A DNA stretch of 64,000 nucleotides from CAINVV01 sp037129695 (GTDB taxonomy: Bacteria; Bacteroidota; Bacteroidia; Bacteroidales; Prolixibacteraceae). Each line of letters begins with the position of its first letter. Position 1 is the first letter of the stretch. The stretch is taken from NCBI GenBank assembly GCA_037129695.1, contig JBAXUL010000008.1:6299-70298 (forward strand). Direction: 5' to 3'. A model generated the notes under the pieces. That model was not told where the DNA came from. It saw nothing but the letters and a program-made list of their open reading frames with translations, and searched no databases. Below, in pieces: positions 45,614 to 55,217 of the stretch. Made by a program: the position numbers and the translations under genes.

Positions 45614-46111
45614 TCACTTGGCCGAATTGCTCAGCCTCTTGCTGAGGGCAACCATTTTAATCGCTGTATAAGCCGCTTCGTCCCCTTTGTTGCCCAATCT
45701 GCCTCCCGCGCGGTCAAGAGCCTGTTGTTGGTTTTCTGTCGTTAAAACGCCAAAAATAAAGGGAATACTGAAGTCCAGGTTCAACTTGGTTGCACCGTAG
45801 GCGATGCCCTGACAAATGAAGTCAAAATGACGGGTCTCTCCCTGGATGACGCAGCCCAGAAGGATAACTGCATCCACGTCGGTATTCTCTGCCAACAGTT
45901 GCCCGCCCAGTGTCAGCTCGAAAGTACCCGGAACTTCTTCCACCAGAATATCTTCGCGCTTTGCCCCATATTTTAAAAGAGTTTCCACTGCTCCGCTTTT
46001 CAAGGCCAGGGTAACTTCGGGATTCCATTCAGCATATACGATTCCGAATTTCATCCCTTTGGCATCCGGAACTTCATGGTTGATATGATCTGATAAATTG
46101 ACTGTAGCCAT
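45614..46111 (-). CDS. ribH: 6,7-dimethyl-8-ribityllumazine synthase
   Basis: Penultimate step of riboflavin synthesis. The family motifs are the FGIVYAEWN substrate loop, VEEVPGTFELTLGG and GCVIQGETRHFDFIC with the catalytic histidine at residue 95. I take the ATG at 46109-46111, giving 165 residues and the usual short N-terminus; the frame is open 31 codons further but that extension is not like the family. A -7 box TATTTTTG on the minus strand at 46212-46219 implies a leader of about 95 bases. Confidence 0.95.
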   Translation of the reverse strand: MATVNLSDHINHEVPDAKGMKFGIVYAEWNPEVTLALKSGAVETLLKYGAKREDILVEEVPGTFELTLGGQLLAENTDVDAVILLGCVIQGETRHFDFICQGIAYGATKLNLDFSIPFIFGVLTTENQQQALDRAGGRLGNKGDEAAYTAIKMVALSKRLSNSAK

Positions 46112-46211
46112 AATTGAAGTTTGTAATATTTGACTTGTTAACCCATCGCAGTGCGCAGACTTTGGAACAAGTTGATTGTTATATAATTGGTTTCTGACGT
46201 TCAAAGACCTG

Positions 46212-46219
46212 CAAAAATA
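46212..46219 (-). promoter_or_regulatory. -7 promoter box for ribH
   Basis: Minus-strand TATTTTTG, full match to TAnnTTTG; leader of about 95 bases before the chosen ribH start. No riboswitch is evident in that leader. Confidence 0.5.
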
Positions 46220-46297
46220 TCTTAATTATCTCATATTTTACTCGTTTGCAGGTTACAATCATTACTTTTAACCAATTCATCTCTTTTGGAGTCCAAA

Positions 46298-47083
46298 ATG
46301 CTGAAATTTCTTTCCGTATGTATACTATTGATTTTTAGTGGAAGTCTATATTCACAAAATCAAATACTTAGCTGTTGTAATATTGCCGAAGACAGTTTGA
46401 TCCGTGCTGCGAATGGGCGGTGCAATATTACGAAGAACCGGCATTCTCCTTTCAGGCATGCTATTTTGCCTGTTTCAATCATCACATCCGGCATCATTGT
46501 GGAATCACTTCCTTCCAAGGCGATTCTCAGTAAAGAAAGTATTCAAAAACATGTCCAGGATCAAATAGATGGTTTCAGAACATCGGCAGATAATTACCTG
46601 CAATTTGCTCCAATGGCAACCATGTTTGGTCTAAGTCTGGCTGGTGTGAAAAGCAGGAGTGACTTTTCCAACGAATTTGTGCTGTCTGTAAAATCTGAAT
46701 TACTGATGACTGCCATCGTTTCATCCATGAAGTATTTCATCAACGATATGCGCCCCGATAACAGTACCAACAATACCATGCCATCTGGCCACACTGCACA
46801 AGCCTTTGTTTCTGCTGCATTGCTCGATATGGAATACCGTGAGATTTCCCCGTGGATCAGTTTTGGCGGTTATTTGTGTGCCACGGCAACGGGTTGTTTT
46901 CGTGTGGCCAATAACCGGCACTGGGCTTCGGATGTGCTTATTGGGGCAGGAATAGGCGTGGGATGCGTCAAAGTGGTTTATCTTACACATCGTTACCGCT
47001 GGGGCAGTCGACCGACAAGAGTGATTCTGATCCCGACGATTTATCCCAAAGGAGGTGGCGTTGCCTTTGCGATGAAATTCTGA
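46298..47083 (+). CDS. PAP2 family phosphatase, exported
   Basis: Membrane-associated or periplasmic acid phosphatase of the PAP2 group. The three motifs are present: K......RP in KYFINDMRPD, PSGHT, and the distal R.....H...D in FRVANNRHWASD. A signal peptide begins at the ATG at 46298 (residues 1-19, SLYSQ), four codons after a TTG. The family includes lipid-A 1-phosphatases and undecaprenyl-pyrophosphate phosphatases; which one is unknown. Confidence 0.88.
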   Translation: MLKFLSVCILLIFSGSLYSQNQILSCCNIAEDSLIRAANGRCNITKNRHSPFRHAILPVSIITSGIIVESLPSKAILSKESIQKHVQDQIDGFRTSADNYLQFAPMATMFGLSLAGVKSRSDFSNEFVLSVKSELLMTAIVSSMKYFINDMRPDNSTNNTMPSGHTAQAFVSAALLDMEYREISPWISFGGYLCATATGCFRVANNRHWASDVLIGAGIGVGCVKVVYLTHRYRWGSRPTRVILIPTIYPKGGGVAFAMKF

Positions 47084-47218
47084 TAAAAGGCTAATCACTC
47101 ATAAACCAATAATATCAGATAATCTAAAAGATTAATTGATAAAATGCAAATATCTATTAATCAGTAATATAATTAAATTATTTAAAAGAAGTGTGATTTC
47201 CACCTGAACGCCTAGGCA

Positions 47219-48298
47219 TTATTTGAAACAAAATCTCCCGGGTATGATCCCGGCTTTGAAATGGTCAATTGGGGCACCTGATTTTGAAAATCGGTATATT
47301 ATTCCGGGTTGCTGATAATCAAGTGCATCGCTGACGTAAATGTTTCCGTTAACAGGGTCTATCCCCAATCCATATAACAATTTGGAATTGAGCGATATAA
47401 AGGGTTGATCCGGCAACTGTTCTGCTGTAACAGCCATTTTTCTGACCTCATTACCCAACACATAAAAGAGGTTTTCACCTTGATGGTCAGCATTCAATTT
47501 TACGGGCTTATCATCTTTTGGAAAACTGAAACTTCTGTCAATCTTTAAAGTTTCCGGATCAATTCTCTGGAGAAGTGCAAGGTTGGTGGAGGTGTTTCCC
47601 GGCAGGGACTGGCACAGCACCCAAATTTTATTGTAACGGTCTGAAACAATGCCACATGGTTGTTCTCCGGTTTTGATTTCTGCAATAACCTGATCATTGA
47701 CACTATTGATTACTAAAACAGTTCTGTCGCCTGACCAGCAACTAACGAAGACCAGGTTGCCCAGTTGTACCATTTCCTCTGTAGATGGGTGCGAAGGGCA
47801 GGATATTGAACCGGATATCTGGTTGTTTTCAGGATTGACAATTGTAATTTTTCCTGCGTACAAATCTGTTATATAAGCTTTTGTGTTGTTGACGAAATGA
47901 ATAAACCGTGGAGAGGTCAGTCCGGTAATCTTTCCTGTATATTTTCCGTCACTGGCATTGATGATGTATATTTTGCCTGAATTATTGACGACCACATATC
48001 CGCTTGTCCCGTGTAATGTCATCGATTCGGCCACATCTCCAAGCGGTAATCCGTTAACTCTGTAGAAGAGATCGTTTTGAACCTCCTTTTGAAGGGTATC
48101 ATAACTCGACAATGTTGCGTTTCCGTACATGAAATTGCCTTCATTGACCACAAAGAGGCTGCCCTCTGCCAGTTGTATATTTCCCTGCTGAAGGTGATCC
48201 TTTATCCACTGGTCGTCTTTCATGCAGCCTGAAAACAGCAGAGAAAGCAGGAAAAGCCCACCAATCAGATAAAACTTGTAATTTATTCTAGAAATCAT
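47219..48298 (-). CDS. btuG: BtuG-like surface lipoprotein (beta-propeller, cobalamin binding)
   Basis: From the ATG at 48296-48298 the protein starts with a signal peptide and lipobox FSGC (Cys25). The mature part is a seven-bladed beta-propeller of YncE/DUF5074 type, with recurrent strands such as IYIINASDGKY, ITIVNPENNQI and VLVINSVNDQV. BtuG proteins of gut Bacteroides have this fold, cap BtuB and bind B12 tightly. Identity rests on the fold plus its place after btuB in a cobalamin-riboswitch operon. It overlaps the btuB end by 11 bases. Confidence 0.77.
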   Translation of the reverse strand: MISRINYKFYLIGGLFLLSLLFSGCMKDDQWIKDHLQQGNIQLAEGSLFVVNEGNFMYGNATLSSYDTLQKEVQNDLFYRVNGLPLGDVAESMTLHGTSGYVVVNNSGKIYIINASDGKYTGKITGLTSPRFIHFVNNTKAYITDLYAGKITIVNPENNQISGSISCPSHPSTEEMVQLGNLVFVSCWSGDRTVLVINSVNDQVIAEIKTGEQPCGIVSDRYNKIWVLCQSLPGNTSTNLALLQRIDPETLKIDRSFSFPKDDKPVKLNADHQGENLFYVLGNEVRKMAVTAEQLPDQPFISLNSKLLYGLGIDPVNGNIYVSDALDYQQPGIIYRFSKSGAPIDHFKAGIIPGRFCFK

Positions 48299-50285
48299 AA
48301 TGCAAAACGAATTGATAATTTCTTCCCGGCATCGGCCGCTGCAAAACAGTCCGGTATTCTTCATTAAAAATATTCAGAACCTTACACTCGGCAGTTATTT
48401 TGTGGGCTCCTGCAGGAAAAACCATTCCTGCACCGACGTTGTTCATGAAATAGGGATAGAGATAATCAGAGATGGTCTCTTCGTTGTTGGCGGTCGTGGT
48501 GAATCTTTTGCTGTAATAATTCCACATCCAGTCGAAGGAAAGTCTGGACCAGGCCAAATGAATGTTCAGATTGGCAGAATTTCTTGGAATATAGGGAAGT
48601 TGATTTCCGTAGGCCGGACTATTTTCCGTTTGGTTAACGGTTTGGGTAAAGGCATAATTTCCCTTCAAATCATAGCGAACAGTCCTGAAAGTACCGCCCC
48701 AGCCTGCGTTCGCTTCAATTCCGCTGCTGGTGACCCTGTCGATATTCGTAGGCTCCCAATATCCCTGAAACGTTGGTAACCAGATAATCCAGTCTTTAAC
48801 ACCGGAAAAAAAAAGCGACAATCCGGTATGCAAATGATTGTTTCCAAAATTGAATTCGTCAATAGCTCCGAATTCGGCCTGGGAACTCTTCTCCGATCTG
48901 AGATCAGGATTTCCTCCCGGGAAATAGTAAAGATCATTGAGTGAAGGAGGATGACTGTTACCGGCCATAGATGCCGTTATTTTCAAAGGTTTGACGGGAT
49001 TTGGCTGAAACGTAAGTCTGAAAAGCGGTAGCATGGACTGATGCTGAAAATCAATCAATTGCTCCCGGGCCAGTAATACTGCTTCCCATTGGCTGTTCAG
49101 TTTGATTTCGAACTCCGCAAACAATGAATTTTCCAACCTTTTTTTATCGTAAGCGTTGATTTGAGAGGTGGGCAGGTGATTTTCTGAATTAACTTGGTGA
49201 TAATTGAACTCAATTCCTGTTATACTGGTTAGGTACCTGCTGAATTGATAGCGATATCCAATTTTGTTGATAAACGAGTGAATTTTTGCACCCGCATCTG
49301 TCACAACCTGGTTTGGAGCCCCGTTAACTCTGTTTTCAAGCTTATAGGCAGAGTTTTGAAGGTTAAAAGCAGTCATGGCCGTTAAACGGCTATGCGAGCC
49401 AAATAGCTTCCATTCTGCCACGGTACGAAGGGCATCTTCCGACTGTCTGTTGATATTGGAAGAGAGATCGCCTTCATTGGTGAGCAAAGTGGGAATACTA
49501 CGATCGTTGTGCTGCAACCATGTTTTTAGTGTTAACGTTTGGTTGGAAGGTACTTGAAAATAGAATTCCTGCAGAAAACCGTAATTCAGGTAACCGGCAT
49601 TCCTGTTTTTTTCAACTGGATAAATATATTCACTGCTAACCGGATCAAGTGTTGCATTCAACTTGTTGGTAAAAGAAAAGTCATTGGCTGAGGAATTGTA
49701 GAAAAAAGCGCTTTTAGACTGAATCTTACTGTTACCGGTACTTATTTGCACGTATTCGTCGAATGTGCGGTAACTTCCTAATCCACTAAGTATCTTTCCC
49801 GAAAGATGATTGTTCCAGTCGGGTTTGTTTTCAAGTAAAATGGTACCGCCAAGTGCCCCGGCTGATTCAGAAAGGGAGGAGCTACCATGCATCAGTTTCA
49901 CTTCGTCTGTGAAATAGACTGGTATCAATGAAAAATCAACCATTCCGAGCATGGGAGAGTTCAGTTCAAGACCATTCCAGCTAACTTTGGTATGCGATGG
50001 GGCCGTTCCGCGAAATGATGCAGTAGCCATCGCACCTCTTCCGTACTCTTTGATGAAGATGGGAGTGTTTTGGGATAAAAGCTCCGAAAGCCTCGCAGTA
50101 CCTGACTTGGCAAGGGAGATCGAATCAATTTCCGATCTTGTTTCGTTGAAATTTCTGGTTATTCTGATCCCGTTGATCTGAATTGATTCCAATCTGACCG
50201 TATCTTTCAGGGATTGTGCTTTTCCCGGCTTTGCCAGTGAAGCAAACATACAGATTGTAACCAGTACAAGGGGATAAAGTTTCAT
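48288..50285 (-). CDS. btuB: TonB-dependent cobalamin receptor (BtuB-like)
   Basis: Outer-membrane active transporter. Signal peptide about 1-23; plug about 30-155 with FIKEYGRGAMATASFRG and the GALGGTILLENKP stretch; 22-strand barrel to a terminal aromatic (HYDF). 665 residues. The TonB box is not clear to me. B12 as substrate is inferred from the riboswitch upstream and the BtuG-like lipoprotein downstream. The start overlaps the preceding gene's stop (ATGA). Confidence 0.87.
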   Translation of the reverse strand: MKLYPLVLVTICMFASLAKPGKAQSLKDTVRLESIQINGIRITRNFNETRSEIDSISLAKSGTARLSELLSQNTPIFIKEYGRGAMATASFRGTAPSHTKVSWNGLELNSPMLGMVDFSLIPVYFTDEVKLMHGSSSLSESAGALGGTILLENKPDWNNHLSGKILSGLGSYRTFDEYVQISTGNSKIQSKSAFFYNSSANDFSFTNKLNATLDPVSSEYIYPVEKNRNAGYLNYGFLQEFYFQVPSNQTLTLKTWLQHNDRSIPTLLTNEGDLSSNINRQSEDALRTVAEWKLFGSHSRLTAMTAFNLQNSAYKLENRVNGAPNQVVTDAGAKIHSFINKIGYRYQFSRYLTSITGIEFNYHQVNSENHLPTSQINAYDKKRLENSLFAEFEIKLNSQWEAVLLAREQLIDFQHQSMLPLFRLTFQPNPVKPLKITASMAGNSHPPSLNDLYYFPGGNPDLRSEKSSQAEFGAIDEFNFGNNHLHTGLSLFFSGVKDWIIWLPTFQGYWEPTNIDRVTSSGIEANAGWGGTFRTVRYDLKGNYAFTQTVNQTENSPAYGNQLPYIPRNSANLNIHLAWSRLSFDWMWNYYSKRFTTTANNEETISDYLYPYFMNNVGAGMVFPAGAHKITAECKVLNIFNEEYRTVLQRPMPGRNYQFVLHYDF

Positions 50286-51283
50286 TCATAACTCTTTTTA
50301 TCCAGCATGGAAATATCTGCTGCACCACTGATTTCTGTGGAAATTTCATTTAACCAGCCAGCTATTTGAAAAACACTGCTTTGGACCTTGATAAAATCAA
50401 CTTTAGCAAGGTTCGCAGGATTGCCTGCAACATCGACTGCTGAGGAGATATCGATGAAATTTGCCTTCAGTGCCGAATTGTAATCCTCATTGCTGTAACA
50501 TTCGGCATAACCGAACCGGAAAAGTCCAGCTCGTGTCATCCAAAGTTCAATATTGGGATCTTTGGAAGTATTCGTATAGGCATCAGGCAACCGCTCTCCG
50601 TTAAAGGTGATGGATAACAAATCACCATATCCCGACCACCACCAGCTTTCAGCCGCGAAACCAGGTAGGAGCGTTCCGGATTTGCCCTGGTTGTCTTTCC
50701 AGGTTATATTACCTGAAGAGGCCGGTTTGTAATACGTAACCTGATAGTTATGAATTGTTTCCGCATTTTTGTACTCACTTCCTTTGATTTCCATCCATGC
50801 ACCGTCGTTGGGTAAGCCATCGTGATTGAGGTCCTCCATCACGTAGATCACACCTGGTTCTGAACTTACCGAAGGTTGTGTATAAACTGCAATATCGGGA
50901 CCATTCGCGTTAATTACTGAGTGATCGAAGCCTGCAGTGATGTATCCGCCCCATCCGCCAAGTGAAGTAAATGATTTGCCATTGACCCATGGTTCTCCGA
51001 TTAAGTTGTTTCCTTTTTCGTCAGGGGAAATCAGGGTGGCATGTTGACCCGGCCCGTACCGGTAATCAAATACCCTGGTGATATATGGAGATGATTTGGG
51101 TAATACAGCCAGTTTGTTGTCAACGATCAAATCACTACCTGTACAGGATGACAGGGTGAATATGGCTGCCAAAGCCAGCATCACTAATGCATTACTGGTG
51201 AATTGTAAGCCAATCCAATACCATACCCCTGAACTGCGTCCTGAATACGGAATTGACAATGAAAATTCTTTTTTAAGAATCAC
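50282..51283 (-). CDS. Surface lipoprotein of the cobalamin locus, function unknown
   Basis: First gene after the riboswitch. A long N-terminus leads to a lipobox LSSC (Cys47), suggesting a lipoprotein. The mature part has GGWGGYITAGFDHSV and SSEPGVIYVMEDLNHDG, a pattern I know from 'cell surface proteins' next to BtuB in Bacteroidota. A Ca-binding-like DLNHDGLPNDG loop is visible. It may be a further cobalamin-capture protein, like BtuH in role but not shown to be homologous. The start is GTG and uncertain. Confidence 0.72.
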   Translation of the reverse strand: MILKKEFSLSIPYSGRSSGVWYWIGLQFTSNALVMLALAAIFTLSSCTGSDLIVDNKLAVLPKSSPYITRVFDYRYGPGQHATLISPDEKGNNLIGEPWVNGKSFTSLGGWGGYITAGFDHSVINANGPDIAVYTQPSVSSEPGVIYVMEDLNHDGLPNDGAWMEIKGSEYKNAETIHNYQVTYYKPASSGNITWKDNQGKSGTLLPGFAAESWWWSGYGDLLSITFNGERLPDAYTNTSKDPNIELWMTRAGLFRFGYAECYSNEDYNSALKANFIDISSAVDVAGNPANLAKVDFIKVQSSVFQIAGWLNEISTEISGAADISMLDKKSYE

Positions 51284-51735
51284 TGTGTCAGAATAAAATT
51301 ACTAAAATGACAATTAGCCAAACGGAAAATAACAGACAGAATAATATCATCTGCAGGCTTTTATCCCGAAAGCTTAATCGATGAATGGCTGGTCTTCTGA
51401 CTTATCCCGATTTTTGATCTCCTTCCCGTCCGTTGGGGAACAAACAGTGGATTAATGATCAAAAACATACTATCCCTCGAAGGGATCGGGCATACAGCAG
51501 CGGGAACTGTACCGGATTCTCACCGGATTCCCAATTAAGCCGTGTGGCACCAATTCAATGCAAACTTACAAAATTTGTTCTGATTACAGTGTTAAAAAGA
51601 TACACTAAATTTACCCTGAAAAGCAATTTCACTTTTTAGATCGGAAATCGATCCAAACCTCATCCGGGGTACCGAACAGAAAATTGGGATAAACTTAATT
51701 TTATACTTCAATTAAAATATTTTAAATAATTAAAT
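51284..51735. other. 452-base gap between cobalamin operon and pepD
   Basis: Holds the cobalamin riboswitch (minus strand) and, at its right end, the AT-rich leader of pepD with no clear full promoter box. No protein gene is convincing here. Confidence 0.6.
51384..51575 (-). promoter_or_regulatory. Cobalamin (B12) riboswitch
   Basis: On the minus strand, in order: the GGTGCCACACGG start (51541-51552), the paired AATCCGGTGAGAATCCGG with ACAGTTCCCGC (about 51500-51535), CCACTG (51445-51450), GGGAAGG (51421-51427) and the 3' B12-box AGTCAGAAGACCAGCC (51387-51402). These are the conserved elements of the class. Binding of adenosylcobalamin normally represses expression; here it would control the lipoprotein-btuB-btuG operon. 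The 100-base stretch to the first start is the expression platform; I did not resolve its hairpins. Confidence 0.95.
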
Positions 51736-53190
51736 ATGAGTAATTTAATAAATTTGGAGCCTCAATCAATATGGCATTATTTCAATGAGGTTTCCAAAGT
51801 ACCCCGACCATCCAAACACGAGGATAAAATAATTGATTTTCTGCTGCGTTTTGCGGTTTCTAACCGGCTCGAAGCCAAACGGGATGAGTCGGGTAATATA
51901 GTTATCAGAAAGTCCGGTACCAAAGGGATGGAAAGTGCGAAGGCGGTCATTTTGCAATCGCACATGGACATGGTATGTGAGAAGAACGAAGGAGTTGAGC
52001 ATGATTTTTTCAATGATCCGATTGTCCCGATCATAGAAAACGGATGGGTAAGGGCTGAAAATACGACCCTCGGAGCGGATTGCGGTATCGGAATGGCAGC
52101 TGCGTTGGCTATCCTGGCCGACAAGGAGCTCCAACATCCTCCAATTGAAGCTTTATTTACTGTGGATGAAGAGACTGGCCTGACCGGCGCACAAGCCTTA
52201 CAACCAGGTTTTTTGGCAGGTAAGATCCTGCTTAATCTGGATTCTGAAGACGAGGGGGAACTTTTTATTGGCTGCGCGGGAGGAATTGATACCACAGCCT
52301 CCTTCAAATTTCAGTCAGAGGTGGTTCCTGCAAACACTGTTGCCTTCAAAATAGCCGTTTCCGGATTATCAGGAGGCCATTCGGGGGACGACATTGAAAA
52401 GGGGAGAGGCAATTCCATAAAAATATTGAATCGCTTTGTTTATCAGTTGATTGAAGACTGCGAATGCCATATCTCAAGTTTCAATGGAGGCAATCTTCGC
52501 AATGCGATTCCCAGGGAAGCCTCCGTCGTTTTGGTGGTGCCCTCGGCAAAAAAGGAGCATCTGGCAATTGAATTGAATCATTTCAGGGCCAGTATGGAAA
52601 ATGAGCTGTTTATGAAGGAACCAAAGTTTAAGATTGCCCTTGAAAGCACCGATATGCCTGAATCTGTAATGGATTCTTTCAGCCAGTCAAAGCTGGTCAA
52701 TGCAATCTACGCTTTGCCTCATGGCGTTCATTCATTCAGTTTCCGTATGCCTGGAATGGTGGAAACTTCTACCAATCTTGCCAGTATTAAATTTAAACCG
52801 GGATCAGTCATTGAAATTGTAACAAGCCAGCGGAGCGATCAGGAAAGTGGCAAACAGGATATTGCCCAGATGGTTGAGACCGTTTTTCGTTTGATGGGTG
52901 CCACAGTTTCAAGGGGAGACGGCTATTGTGGCTGGACCCCCAATCCCTCTTCGCACGTTCTTGAGGTCTCAAGAAACCTGTATGAAACCCTGTTTGGTGT
53001 GAAGCCTATTGTCCGTTCCATCCATGCCGGACTGGAATGCGGACTATTTCTGGAGAAATTCCCTGATCTGGATATGATCTCTTTCGGACCAACCTTGCGT
53101 GGAGTTCATTCACCTGATGAAAAGATCGAGATTGCTTCAGTCGGCAAATTCTGGAAATTCTTGACAGAATTGCTGCCATTGCTGGCTTGA
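51736..53190 (+). CDS. pepD: Aminoacyl-histidine dipeptidase (M20C)
   Basis: Cytoplasmic zinc dipeptidase of broad specificity including carnosine. Metal-site motifs: LQSHMDMVCEKN, GADCGIGMA, DEETGLTGA and the C-terminal HAGLECG; lid domain between residues about 190 and 370. 484 residues is normal. It stands alone between the cobalamin riboswitch and a bidirectional terminator. Confidence 0.95.
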   Translation: MSNLINLEPQSIWHYFNEVSKVPRPSKHEDKIIDFLLRFAVSNRLEAKRDESGNIVIRKSGTKGMESAKAVILQSHMDMVCEKNEGVEHDFFNDPIVPIIENGWVRAENTTLGADCGIGMAAALAILADKELQHPPIEALFTVDEETGLTGAQALQPGFLAGKILLNLDSEDEGELFIGCAGGIDTTASFKFQSEVVPANTVAFKIAVSGLSGGHSGDDIEKGRGNSIKILNRFVYQLIEDCECHISSFNGGNLRNAIPREASVVLVVPSAKKEHLAIELNHFRASMENELFMKEPKFKIALESTDMPESVMDSFSQSKLVNAIYALPHGVHSFSFRMPGMVETSTNLASIKFKPGSVIEIVTSQRSDQESGKQDIAQMVETVFRLMGATVSRGDGYCGWTPNPSSHVLEVSRNLYETLFGVKPIVRSIHAGLECGLFLEKFPDLDMISFGPTLRGVHSPDEKIEIASVGKFWKFLTELLPLLA

Positions 53191-53240
53191 GGCAAATTTT
53201 ACATGAAGAATATTGTGCTTTGAATATCTTTTTCTTCACA

Positions 53241-53279
53241 AAAAAAGGGTTGAAACATTCGCTGTTTCAACCCTTTTTT
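53241..53279. terminator. Bidirectional intrinsic terminator after pepD
   Basis: A 16-bp perfect stem (53241-53256 with 53264-53279) with a seven-base loop and A6/T6 arms, between pepD and the opposing M28 peptidase. Confidence 0.88.
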
Positions 53280-53308
53280 ATACTGAATTTCAGTCTGATA
53301 TGATATTG

Positions 53309-55072
53309 TCAAAGTGTGACGATATAAACTTTCTTTTCCGCACCCCGCATAACATCCACCGAAATAATGTCTGCCGGAGAATAGGCCTTCATTCTGGACA
53401 TGTAATCATAAATATTCCCTACCTTTTTGCCATCAATGGCTATGATGACGTCACCTTTCTGCAGGCCTGCCTTGGCGGCTGGTTTGCCGGGTGTTACTCC
53501 GTCAATCCGCATGCCCTCTTTCTCAGAACCAACAAAATCAGGAATAATGCCCAGGGTTACTTTTAAATCAGTTCGTCCGGAGGCACCCACTTTCGGGCCG
53601 CTTTCCTGGTAAGTAAGATTTTTTGCGCGATTGGCTACTTCTCTGATCAGGAGATACGCATTCTCGGTTATCAGTCGTTCACCTTCCAGGTTGATCCTGT
53701 CCCAGGTGTCTTTCGGTGTATGGTACTGATCGTGTACACCCGAGGTAAAGTATAGTACCGGAATATTTTCACCGTAAAAGGAGGCATGATCCGAAGGACC
53801 ATATCCTTCTTTGGATATTTTGAGGGTGAAACCACGAACGAGACTGTCAATCAATGCGTTGGATTCCAGAGATGTCCCTACTCCTCCAATGGTCAATTCT
53901 TTCGCCGAATCGAGTCTGCCTACCATGTCGAAATTAAACATGGCACCCACTTTTTTCAGGTTGACCGGAGGTTCAGTTACGAATGCTTTTGAACCAATCA
54001 GCCCAAATTCTTCAGCAGTAAAGGCAGCGAAGACGATGGAACGCTTGTTGTTTTTTTCATTGGAGAATTTCTGGGCAAGTTCAATAACTGCTGCAACACC
54101 CGAAGCATTGTCGTCCGCACCATGATGAACAGCTACACTATCAGGCATCCTGGATCCAGATCCGATTCCGCCATAGCCAAGGTGGTCATAATGGGCACCA
54201 ACCACCACAAACTCTCCGGAGAGTTTGGGATCTCTCCCCGGCACCATCCCCACGACATTCTGGGTCATTGTGATTTTTGGCAACACGGAAGCCTCCCCTT
54301 TGATCGATATTTCTGTGACTTTGAAAAAGGGTTTCTGCTCAGTTTTGATTTGATTTTCAATACCGCTGAATGTCAATTCCTTGTTTAGCAGAATATCTGC
54401 AGTTTTTTGGGCAATTTTCATGACAGGCACAGAATAGGGAGCACTGTTCTTGTCAAACATAACCGTTTTGGTCGCGCCTTTGGTATTGAAGTCGGGTGTT
54501 ACCACCAAAATACCGGCAGCATGGTGATCGATGGCATTCAGGACTTTAGAACGAACATCACTGTACTTTTTGGCTTCTTTGCTTTGCTGAAGATGGGCGG
54601 GTAACCCGTCAAAAATCAGTACCCAATGGTTGTCGGCCTGAAGATTACTGTAATCATCCCATTTCAGGCTGTCAGTAGAGATGGTCATCCCGTAACCCGC
54701 AACGATCAGTTTACCAGAGAAAGATTTGTTGGCAGAAAAGAACAAGGGTTCGTAATCAGTACTCAATTCAAAAATTTGTCCGTTGGATGCCAGATGGTTT
54801 TCATTTCCAAATTTAAATCCTGTAACAAGCTTAACCGGTTGAAATCCTTTGTTATACAGCATCTTTATTCCGGCCTTTTTAAACTTCTCCGCAATAAAAT
54901 GTGCTGCGAGAGAGTCTCCCGGAAGTCCCGGTTTCCTACCCTGGAATTCGTCGGATGCTAGAGTTTTGATTGAATTGGATAGCTCCTGAGTCGTAATTTT
55001 TGGCTGGTATTGAACGGTGCAGGCCGAAATAGCAGCGGAAGCAAATAGAATGCTTTGAATAAGAATCTTCAT
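53309..55072 (-). CDS. M28 aminopeptidase with PA and PDZ domains, lipoprotein
   Basis: Zinc exopeptidase in the envelope. Lipobox ISAC with Cys18. A PA-like insert (about 110-235) precedes the M28 core: GAHYDHLG (His294), GADDNASG, TAEEFG and the later SDHASF. A PDZ domain closes the protein (about 500-587; GVTPGKPAAKAGLQKGDVI). 587 residues. Monocistronic, divergent from the DUF6340 gene. Confidence 0.92.
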   Translation of the reverse strand: MKILIQSILFASAAISACTVQYQPKITTQELSNSIKTLASDEFQGRKPGLPGDSLAAHFIAEKFKKAGIKMLYNKGFQPVKLVTGFKFGNENHLASNGQIFELSTDYEPLFFSANKSFSGKLIVAGYGMTISTDSLKWDDYSNLQADNHWVLIFDGLPAHLQQSKEAKKYSDVRSKVLNAIDHHAAGILVVTPDFNTKGATKTVMFDKNSAPYSVPVMKIAQKTADILLNKELTFSGIENQIKTEQKPFFKVTEISIKGEASVLPKITMTQNVVGMVPGRDPKLSGEFVVVGAHYDHLGYGGIGSGSRMPDSVAVHHGADDNASGVAAVIELAQKFSNEKNNKRSIVFAAFTAEEFGLIGSKAFVTEPPVNLKKVGAMFNFDMVGRLDSAKELTIGGVGTSLESNALIDSLVRGFTLKISKEGYGPSDHASFYGENIPVLYFTSGVHDQYHTPKDTWDRINLEGERLITENAYLLIREVANRAKNLTYQESGPKVGASGRTDLKVTLGIIPDFVGSEKEGMRIDGVTPGKPAAKAGLQKGDVIIAIDGKKVGNIYDYMSRMKAYSPADIISVDVMRGAEKKVYIVTL

Positions 55073-55217
55073 TTTAAAGGTTTTACTGAAAGATCAATTG
55101 GATCAGCAAATATAATGATCTCTTCATCTTTTTTAATGTTTTTTGGTGAACAGGATCACCGAATATTTAGTTTATTTGTAAAAAAGATACCTGAATTATT
55201 AACCTTGCAGATTTGGT

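Noticed and set aside
46112..46204. N-terminal extension of ribH
   Set aside because: The extra 31 residues do not resemble the family, and the ATG at 46111 gives the usual length.
51766..52307. Two minus-strand frames inside pepD
   Set aside because: Antisense shadows; pepD carries the complete M20 motifs.
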